From positions 1 through 64,000 of the forward strand of contig QFQR01000001.1 of NCBI GenBank assembly GCA_003243275.1: a stretch of 64,000 bases of DNA, given 5' to 3'. The notes beneath the pieces were generated by a model. That model made no database searches. It saw nothing but the letters and a program-made list of their open reading frames with translations, and was not told where the DNA came from. Positions 59,201 through 64,000 of this stretch are shown here, one piece after another. The translations under genes were made by a program, and so were the position numbers. Source of the DNA: Leifsonia xyli. GTDB lineage: Bacteria; Actinomycetota; Actinomycetes; Actinomycetales; Microbacteriaceae. Numbering within the stretch: position 1 is the stretch's first letter; every line of letters begins with the position of its first letter.

Positions 59201-59433
59201 GGCTTCCGCCCCACCTGACCCGGCTCGCCTTCCAAGTCCGCTACCGCGGCCACCTCCTCGATGTCGACGTAAGCGGCAACAGGCTCCGACTGCACGCCCG
59301 TCCCGGCGTTGCCCCCACCATCCGACTGCAGGTCGCCACCCATCGCGCGACCCTGTCCGCTGGCCAGGCCCGGGTGTTCGATATCACGCCGACTCGCGGC
59401 GAAGCGGCCGCCGTCACGAAGGAGATCCCATGA
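56233..59433 (+). CDS. Beta-phosphoglucomutase / GH65 disaccharide phosphorylase fusion
   Basis: 1066 residues. The first 260 form a HAD-fold beta-phosphoglucomutase: nucleophile FDMDGVVTDTASLHAAAWK, GLVTASRN, GKPEPAMF and EDSAAGVEAG. The rest is a GH65 (alpha/alpha)6 phosphorylase, with the catalytic Glu in GVMGPDEFHDG and the phosphate loop region near HLGAMAG. GH65 enzymes split maltose, trehalose or kojibiose with phosphate into beta-glucose 1-phosphate plus glucose, and the fused mutase makes glucose 6-phosphate. The fusion is known in actinobacteria. It overlaps the next gene by 4 nt. Confidence 0.88.
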   Translation: MTTRPGTHETHRLDATFDAVLFDMDGVVTDTASLHAAAWKRLFEEVLHDPRVQVDDPEVGFDPVSDYRRYVDGRTREDGVVEYLTARGIALDAGSPDDPPTTWTIAGLAARKNELFLDELHTRGLRVFPGTAALLDRLRDAAVPVGLVTASRNALSLLTAAGLADSFDTIVDGQSALTHHLPGKPEPAMFVEAARRLGVAAGRTAIIEDSAAGVEAGRRGGFGLVVGIDRAGQRVQLEAAGADIVLDDVGELDLGVVAKDPWRLIYEGFDPAHEGHREALTATGNGYLVTRGARPEHRDDGIHYPGTYVAGVYNRLTSTIHGRLLEEEHLVNTPNWLPVDLRIGDGPWLSSGQVATDDERRELDLRRGVVTRRAVLTGPDGNRLELLQRSFASMDDPHLAVLETTINAPDRSCIVTLRAGIDAGVRNTNVAAYAGSDATHLTPPTFHHIGEITVCEVSTRQSRVGIATAVRTSLAGADRTDERRIDAASQHTREWRIRLERGRPVTLTKTAAVFTSHDRAVTEPGTATVSLLTGHGGDIAILLERHEAAWRRLWDRFTVTLDADTHSRLILNLHVFHLLQTLSPHTTGLDAGVPARGLHGEGYRGHVFWDEVFVIPFLATRRPEISRALIDYRWRRLPAARAAATSAGLAGAMFPWQSGSDGREETPESLYNPRSGRWMPDNSHRQRHVGLAIAYDAWQHYQATGDPDWLAERGGELIVEVTRLFASLAEHDPTGDRFHIAGVMGPDEFHDGPPNAPGVRLRDNTYTNVLVSWVAQRAGDTLKILNGHRADDLRDRLGIADAELALWTRLSRRLAVGFHSDGILTQFDGYENLQELNWDGYRDRYGNIGRLDLILEAEDDTTNRYKLAKQPDVVMLVHLLGRDGLRRQLATLGYPFSEDDLTRTVDYYLARTANGSTLSRVVNASVLAGIDPARSWIAFREALIADLDDAQGGTTREGIHLGAMAGTADLPVRAFAGMTLGDDELVFTPRLPPHLTRLAFQVRYRGHLLDVDVSGNRLRLHARPGVAPTIRLQVATHRATLSAGQARVFDITPTRGEAAAVTKEIP

Positions 59434-61076
59434 GCGGGCATCGTCGCCGATACCGGCATATCGCCGCCGTCCTGGAGCGCCACGGTCTGGGCCTGGCTAC
59501 CGGCCTGCTCGGGCTCGACGGCTGGATCCCGTTCAACAAGGGCGCACTCGGCCATGCCCGCCGAGACCAGCCCTATACGAGCCCCGAGCATGTCCGGCTG
59601 GCGCTGGAGGAGCTCGGTCCCACCTTCATCAAGCTCGGTCAGCTGCTGTCCACCCGCACCGACCTGCTTCCGCCGGGCTACCTGCACGAGCTCGCCAGGT
59701 TGCAGGACGCCGCGCCTGCAGAGGACTGGGAGCCGATCCGTGCAGTGATCCGGGAGGAACTCGGCGCTGACCCGGAAGAGGTCTTTGCGACCTTCGACCC
59801 GCAGCCGCTGGCGGCGGCGTCGATCGGGCAGGCGTACGCGGCGACCTTGCCGGACGGAACCGAGGTGGTCGTCAAGGTCCGCCGACCCGGCGCCGTCGCC
59901 CAGGTCACGGAAGACCTCGATATCCTGCAGAACCTCGCCGAGCGCGCAGACCGCCGGTGGGAGACAGCCCGCCGGTTCAACCTCCCCGGGTTGGTCGAGG
60001 AGTTCTCCAACACGCTGCGCGCCGAGCTGGACTATCTGCAGGAGGGGCGCAATGCCGAACGCTTCGCGAGGGACTTCGCCGGATCATCCGATGTCTCGAT
60101 CCCGCGCGTGTTCTGGGAGACGACCACCTCCCGGATGCTGACCCTGGAACGGATGCGTGGCATCAGCGTCGACGACCTCGCAGCCTTGGACGCGGCCGGC
60201 ATCGACCGGCACCGGTTGGCGCAGCGCGGCGCGGACCTCATCCTGACCATGGTGTTCGAGCACCGGTTCTTTCACGCCGATCCGCACCCCGGCAACATGT
60301 TCGTCCAGCCGGATGGGTCCGTGGCTCTGATCGACTTCGGCATGGTCGGCCAGCTTGGCGAAGACGTCACCGAGCAGCTGGCGGAGGTGCTGCTCGCCTT
60401 CACCCGTGGGGACTCCGCCGCCATGACCGCCGCCCTGCTCGCCCTGTCGATCACCAAGGACACCCCGGACCAGGGCGAGCTGGACCGCGCCCTCGCTGCG
60501 TTCCTGTCGCGCTACCGTGGCCGCCCCTTGGCCGAGATCAAGCTGAGCCGGCTGCTCGGCGAGCTGCTCGGAATGCTGCGCGACCATCACCTGCAGTTGC
60601 CGCAACAGACGGCACTGCTATTCAAGGTTCTGATGATGGGCGAGGCCCTCGCGGCGGACCTGGACCCCGAGTTCCAGATGATCGAGGCCCTCACCCCCTT
60701 CTCCGAACGCCTCGTGCAGCGACAGTTCTCCCTCCCGGTGTTGGCGAGACGGTGGGCCCAGGCATCCGCGGACGCCGGAGCGCTGCTGCTCGAACTGCCC
60801 GGAACGCTCAAGCAGCTGCGCCGGGTGCTGGAGACCGGCGGCATCGAGGTGCACCTGCGCGCCGCCGAGCTGGAACCGCTCGTGGGGCGAGCCGAACGCA
60901 TCGGCAACCGCCTCGTCGCTGGGCTGATCGCCGCTGCCCTGATCAACGGCATCGGCGAGCTCGTCTCCGGCAACACCCGATGGCGCGGACGGGAGGGCGT
61001 GATGATCGGCGCCGGCGTGGGCGCGGTCAGCGTGCTCGGCGGCTACTTGCTGTGGACAATGCGCCGCCGACGATGA
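59430..61076 (+). CDS. UbiB/AarF-family atypical kinase
   Basis: 548 residues. ABC1/UbiB signatures: the KxGQ motif in GPTFIKLGQLLSTRTDLLPP, the Ala-rich loop AAASIGQAYAA, catalytic FFHADPHPGNMFV and metal-binding LIDFGMVG. Two membrane helices close the protein (VAGLIAAALINGIGELVSG and GVGAVSVLGGYLLW). UbiB-type ATPases support quinone and lipid handling; many actinobacteria carry them without ubiquinone. Overlap with the GH65 fusion suggests joint expression. Its role in this island is unknown. Confidence 0.85.
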   Translation: MSGHRRRYRHIAAVLERHGLGLATGLLGLDGWIPFNKGALGHARRDQPYTSPEHVRLALEELGPTFIKLGQLLSTRTDLLPPGYLHELARLQDAAPAEDWEPIRAVIREELGADPEEVFATFDPQPLAAASIGQAYAATLPDGTEVVVKVRRPGAVAQVTEDLDILQNLAERADRRWETARRFNLPGLVEEFSNTLRAELDYLQEGRNAERFARDFAGSSDVSIPRVFWETTTSRMLTLERMRGISVDDLAALDAAGIDRHRLAQRGADLILTMVFEHRFFHADPHPGNMFVQPDGSVALIDFGMVGQLGEDVTEQLAEVLLAFTRGDSAAMTAALLALSITKDTPDQGELDRALAAFLSRYRGRPLAEIKLSRLLGELLGMLRDHHLQLPQQTALLFKVLMMGEALAADLDPEFQMIEALTPFSERLVQRQFSLPVLARRWAQASADAGALLLELPGTLKQLRRVLETGGIEVHLRAAELEPLVGRAERIGNRLVAGLIAAALINGIGELVSGNTRWRGREGVMIGAGVGAVSVLGGYLLWTMRRRR

Positions 61077-61118
61077 ACCGCCCTGTAATCCCAATCCCGA
61101 TATCTGAAAGGCACGCTC

Positions 61119-62177
61119 ATGAACACCATTCGAGTCGGCGTCAACGGCTACGGCGTCATCGGCAAGCGCGTCGCCGACGCGGTCCTCTTGCAGCCGGACA
61201 TGCATCTGGCCGGGATCGCAGACATCGCCACCGACTGGCGCATCAAGACCGCCGCGAACCGGCTGCCCGTGTTCGCCTCCACACCCGAGGCGAGCCAGGC
61301 GATGCAGGGGGCCGGCGTGTCCGCTCGCGGGACGCTGGATGACCTCCTTGGGCAGTGCGACGTGATCGTCGACACCACCCCAAAGCATGTCGCGGCCAGC
61401 AACCTCGAGCGCTACCGCGCGGCCGGTGTCAAGACGGTGCTGCAGGGCGGTGAGTCTCACTCCACAACTGGTCACTCCTTCGTCGCCCAAGCCAACTATG
61501 CCAGCGCCGTCGGCAGGGACAGTACCCGGGTGGTGTCCTGCAACACCACCAGCATCGTGCGCGTTCTCGGCGCCCTGGATGCGGCGGGGCTTCTCCTGCG
61601 CGCTCGCGGGGTGCTCATCCGCCGTGCCACCGATCCGTGGGAGTCGCACTTGGGCGGGATCATGAACACGATGGTTCCCGAGCCGACCATCCCATCCCAC
61701 CAGGGCCCCGACGCGCAGACTGTGCTCCCCGGGCTTGACGTCGTGACCATCGCAGCCAAGGGCGCCCACACCCAGACGCACAGCCACTACTGGACGCTGC
61801 AGCTGAGCCGGGAAGCGACCCGCGACGAGGTGCTGGACGCCCTGCGCGCCGCACCCCGCATCGCATTCATCCGTATGTCCGACGGCATGGTCGCCCTCAA
61901 CTCCACGGTCGAGCTGATGCGCGACCTGGGCCGGCCCCGGGGGGACATGTGGGAGGTCGCCGTGTGGGAAGACCTAGTTACCGTCACCGGGAGTGAGGCG
62001 TACCTCGCTTACCAGGTCTACAACGAGGCGATCGTCGTACCAGAGACCATCGACGCGATCCGAGCGCTGACCGGCATCATCACGGACGGCGAGACCTCTA
62101 TCCGCCTCACTGACGAGAGCCTCGGCATGCGCCAGGACTTTCTCACGCCCACGGAGGGCTCCGATCATGACCGTTGA
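61119..62177 (+). CDS. gap: Type II (archaeal-type) glyceraldehyde-3-phosphate dehydrogenase
   Basis: 352 residues. N-terminal Rossmann motif RVGVNGYGVIGKRVADAV, catalytic Cys in RVVSCNTTSIVRVLGAL, and DIIVDTTPKHV-like middle (DVIVDTTPKHVAAS) identify the archaeal-type class II GAPDH rather than bacterial GapA. It oxidises glyceraldehyde 3-phosphate, the other product of phosphoketolase. A second, divergent GAPDH in a copper island could replace the housekeeping enzyme when that is poisoned by metal. It overlaps the DUF2933 gene by 11 nt. Confidence 0.85.
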   Translation: MNTIRVGVNGYGVIGKRVADAVLLQPDMHLAGIADIATDWRIKTAANRLPVFASTPEASQAMQGAGVSARGTLDDLLGQCDVIVDTTPKHVAASNLERYRAAGVKTVLQGGESHSTTGHSFVAQANYASAVGRDSTRVVSCNTTSIVRVLGALDAAGLLLRARGVLIRRATDPWESHLGGIMNTMVPEPTIPSHQGPDAQTVLPGLDVVTIAAKGAHTQTHSHYWTLQLSREATRDEVLDALRAAPRIAFIRMSDGMVALNSTVELMRDLGRPRGDMWEVAVWEDLVTVTGSEAYLAYQVYNEAIVVPETIDAIRALTGIITDGETSIRLTDESLGMRQDFLTPTEGSDHDR

Positions 62178-62475
62178 CGGCCACCAACACTCCGACAAAG
62201 CTTCCTCCGGCTCGGTGGCTCGGCGACGAATGCCCGTGACCGCCTGGCTCGTCATCGGCGTCGCCGTCCTCGGCATCGTCATCTACCTGTTCGTCGACCA
62301 CCTCCCGCACGTCATCGCGGCGCTCCCTTACGTCGCGATCATCGGCATGGCCGCCATGCACCTGTTCGGACATCGTCACCACGGCGGGCATCACCAGACC
62401 GACGACAGCCGCTCCGAAGGCGCCCACCAGCACGGCGAGGGCGAGCCAGGTAACGGCTCTCAAGACCGATCATGA
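62167..62475 (+). CDS. DUF2933-like His-rich membrane protein
   Basis: 102 residues with two membrane helices (AWLVIGVAVLGIVIYLFV and LPYVAIIGMAAMHLFG) followed by a His-rich cytosolic or outer tail (GHRHHGGHHQTDD and GAHQHGEGEPGN). DUF2933 proteins are frequent beside copper and silver resistance genes. It overlaps the genes on both sides, so it is part of the xfp-to-oxidase operon. Confidence 0.75.
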   Translation: MTVDGHQHSDKASSGSVARRRMPVTAWLVIGVAVLGIVIYLFVDHLPHVIAALPYVAIIGMAAMHLFGHRHHGGHHQTDDSRSEGAHQHGEGEPGNGSQDRS

Positions 62476-63488
62476 ATGCCCGAACCCACCTGGTGGCGCG
62501 ACCGGCCCCACTCGGAAACCCCCCTCCGTTGCGGATGCTGTGGATCACCGCCGCGTGGGGGTCGTGCTTCGTCGCCATCACCATCGCCTTGAACAGCGCG
62601 CCGGCGCTGTGGATCGCCGCGCTGCGCGCGCTCATCGCCGGGGCCGCTCTCGCACTGCTGACCGGCGCCCAGCGCGTGCCAATCCCACGCGACCTGCGAA
62701 CTTGGGCACTGGTGGGCTGCCTCGGGGTGGTGAACATCGCTCTGGGGTTCGCCACGATGTTCGGTGCCGCGACAGGAATGTCTACCGGGATCGCCTCGGT
62801 GCTCACGAATGCGCAACCGATCCTGATCCTTTTGCCTGCCTGGTGGCTGTACCGGGAACGCCCTACCCCGAGCGCCATCGCGGCGGGTGGCATCGGTTTT
62901 GTCGGGCTGCTCGTCATCGCGCTGCCCAGCGGCCTGGGTAGTGGGGCCTGGGTCGCGCTGACCTCAGCGGTGGCTACAACGGCCGGAACGCTTATCAGCC
63001 GGACCGTGCAGGCAGACTCGCGGTTCGTGGCGGCCGCCCAGCTGCTGATCGGCGGAGTCATTCTCGCCAGCGCCGCCACTCTGGCTGACGGGCCTCCGCG
63101 GATCAACTGGAACATCCCGTTCATCCTCGCCCTGCTCTTCATGTCACTGGTTGGGACCGCGGCGACCACGGTGGCCTGGTTTACCGAAACTAGACGAGCC
63201 CGCCTCGATCTCCTCGCTGCATGGACGCTGCTCGTGCCTGTGTTCGGAATCCTGCTGTCGCTGCTATTCCTACGGGAAGGTCCAGACCTCTGGGGGTGGA
63301 TAGGGACGGGGATCGTGCTGATCTCGATGGCCTTGCTCGCGGCAGGATCTCGACGCCGAATTTCCCCGGCGGGCACCGCGTCGGTCGCTCTCCTCCCACG
63401 CAATCTCACCGAACCTGCCGCACCCGACCCGGAGGCGCGATCCGAAGCCCAACGCCATCCCATCCGGCCTGAAAGGAACCACCGATGA
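62472..63488 (+). CDS. EamA/DMT-family transporter
   Basis: 338 residues with ten membrane helices arranged as two EamA repeats (first repeat from LWITAAWGSCFVAITIAL, second from SGAWVALTSAVATTAGTLIS). Drug/metabolite transporters of this family export amino acids, nucleosides or small organics; the substrate cannot be told from sequence. It overlaps its neighbours by 4 nt on each side. Confidence 0.8.
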   Translation: MNARTHLVARPAPLGNPPPLRMLWITAAWGSCFVAITIALNSAPALWIAALRALIAGAALALLTGAQRVPIPRDLRTWALVGCLGVVNIALGFATMFGAATGMSTGIASVLTNAQPILILLPAWWLYRERPTPSAIAAGGIGFVGLLVIALPSGLGSGAWVALTSAVATTAGTLISRTVQADSRFVAAAQLLIGGVILASAATLADGPPRINWNIPFILALLFMSLVGTAATTVAWFTETRRARLDLLAAWTLLVPVFGILLSLLFLREGPDLWGWIGTGIVLISMALLAAGSRRRISPAGTASVALLPRNLTEPAAPDPEARSEAQRHPIRPERNHR

Positions 63489-64000
63489 CTGCCTCATCCG
63501 ACCCGCGTCCTCGCTTCTTGCTCACGCGACGAGGGTTCCTCGGCGTCAGCGTCGGCACAATCGCGACCATCGCGTTGGCCTCCTGCGCGCCTGCCGCGAA
63601 CTGGGTGCAGCCCAATAGCGCCCAGGTGCGGGACACCGAGCGCCGCCGCGGCGGCACCGGCAAGGTCACCACCGCGACCCTCACCGCCGCACGCACTGCG
63701 CTCGACCTCGCCGGAACCACGGCAACCACCTGGGCATTCGGGTCGATCCCGGCACCTGTGATCCGTCTCAGCGCCGGAGACACCCTGAAGGCGACCGTCC
63801 GCAATCAGCTCGATGCCGACACCTCGGTGCACTGGCATGGGCTGGCGCTGCGCAACGACATGGACGGCGTGCCCCCGGTCACGCAGCAAGCGATCAAGCC
63901 CGGAGAGACCTTCGACTACGAGTTCATCGCCCCTGACCCCGGCACCTACTGGTTCCATCCCCACGTCGGCGTGCAGTTGGATCGTGGGCTCTACGGTGCC
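63485..64000 (+). CDS. Multicopper oxidase (copper oxidase), 3' end outside window
   Basis: The 172 visible residues begin with a Tat signal (LLTRRGFLGVSVGTIATIAL) that also has a possible lipobox-like ASCAPA. The first cupredoxin domain shows copper ligands in VHWHGLALRND and YWFHPHVGVQLD. Such CueO/CopA-type laccases oxidise Cu(I) to the less toxic Cu(II) outside the membrane. The window ends before the second and third domains with the remaining ligands. It is coupled to the EamA gene. Confidence 0.9.
   Translation, partial: MTASSDPRPRFLLTRRGFLGVSVGTIATIALASCAPAANWVQPNSAQVRDTERRRGGTGKVTTATLTAARTALDLAGTTATTWAFGSIPAPVIRLSAGDTLKATVRNQLDADTSVHWHGLALRNDMDGVPPVTQQAIKPGETFDYEFIAPDPGTYWFHPHVGVQLDRGLYGA

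Noticed and set aside
56329..59343. 1004-codon minus-strand open frame opposite the GH65 fusion
   Set aside because: No motifs, repetitive Gly/Val/Asp composition; the plus strand encodes a convincing HAD-GH65 protein.

Overview
The window is high-GC actinobacterial DNA. Gene content and protein style point to the Microbacteriaceae or close relatives (Microbacterium, Leucobacter, Brevibacterium-like), but no rRNA or other taxonomic marker is present, so the genus is an inference. There is no housekeeping core. Everything readable is a conjugative element plus nested metal-resistance cargo. No tRNA, rRNA or CRISPR array was seen.

Layout. (1) 1-1602: the C-terminal part of a tyrosine recombinase, cut by the window edge, then an HTH/PIN pair that looks like toxin-antitoxin. 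(2) 1604-9442, minus strand: ssb-like gene, DUF4913 gene, a very large methyltransferase-helicase, and a DprA-like gene. (3) 9571-12658: a 3.1-kb transposon-like cassette with terminal inverted repeats and a 5-bp target duplication, carrying a CmtR regulator, a Cd/Zn/Pb-type P-ATPase and lspA; it interrupts a small gene. (4) 13052-15447: conjugative coupling protein operon. (5) 15642-19857: cargo with a second cmtR plus CDF exporter, then merB, merA and divergent merR. (6) 20051-31086, minus strand: type IV secretion and maintenance genes (VirB4-like ATPase, SCO6880-like protein, VirB6/TrbL-like protein, two DUF6112 proteins, lysozyme/M23 peptidase, VirB8-like protein, ParB, DUF2637 protein, primase-polymerase). 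(7) 31087-34521: divergent control region with four copies of a palindromic operator, an EspR-like regulator, an ImmA/IrrE-type peptidase, a membrane protein and an alpha/beta hydrolase. (8) 34662-41131: cytochrome c maturation genes (ccdA, tlpA/resA-like, ccsB, resB), lgt and an M23 peptidase. (9) 41418-64000: copper island with csoR, copZ-like, copA, a cysteine-rich copper-storage protein, DUF305 and DUF6153 proteins, a YHS protein, a second P-ATPase with a CPD motif and a multicopper oxidase cut by the right edge.

The copper genes are interleaved with carbon-metabolism genes: acetate kinase, phosphoketolase, a beta-phosphoglucomutase/GH65 phosphorylase fusion and a type II GAPDH, plus a UbiB-like kinase. 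Together these could turn a disaccharide into sugar phosphate, then acetyl phosphate and ATP while bypassing much of glycolysis. I read this as a possible metabolic arm of metal resistance; that is an inference.

Control signals that can be read directly include: a shared CmtR operator at both cmtR genes (9703-9724, 16954-16977), a MerR dyad (19209-19230), CsoR-type palindromes (41887-41903, 44808-44826 and a degenerate one at 44192-44210), the EspR-like operator array (31246-31350), and a GCGCACCTA-type motif repeated upstream of five conjugation-backbone transcription units. No relaxase was recognised here, so it is either outside the window or among the unrecognised genes.
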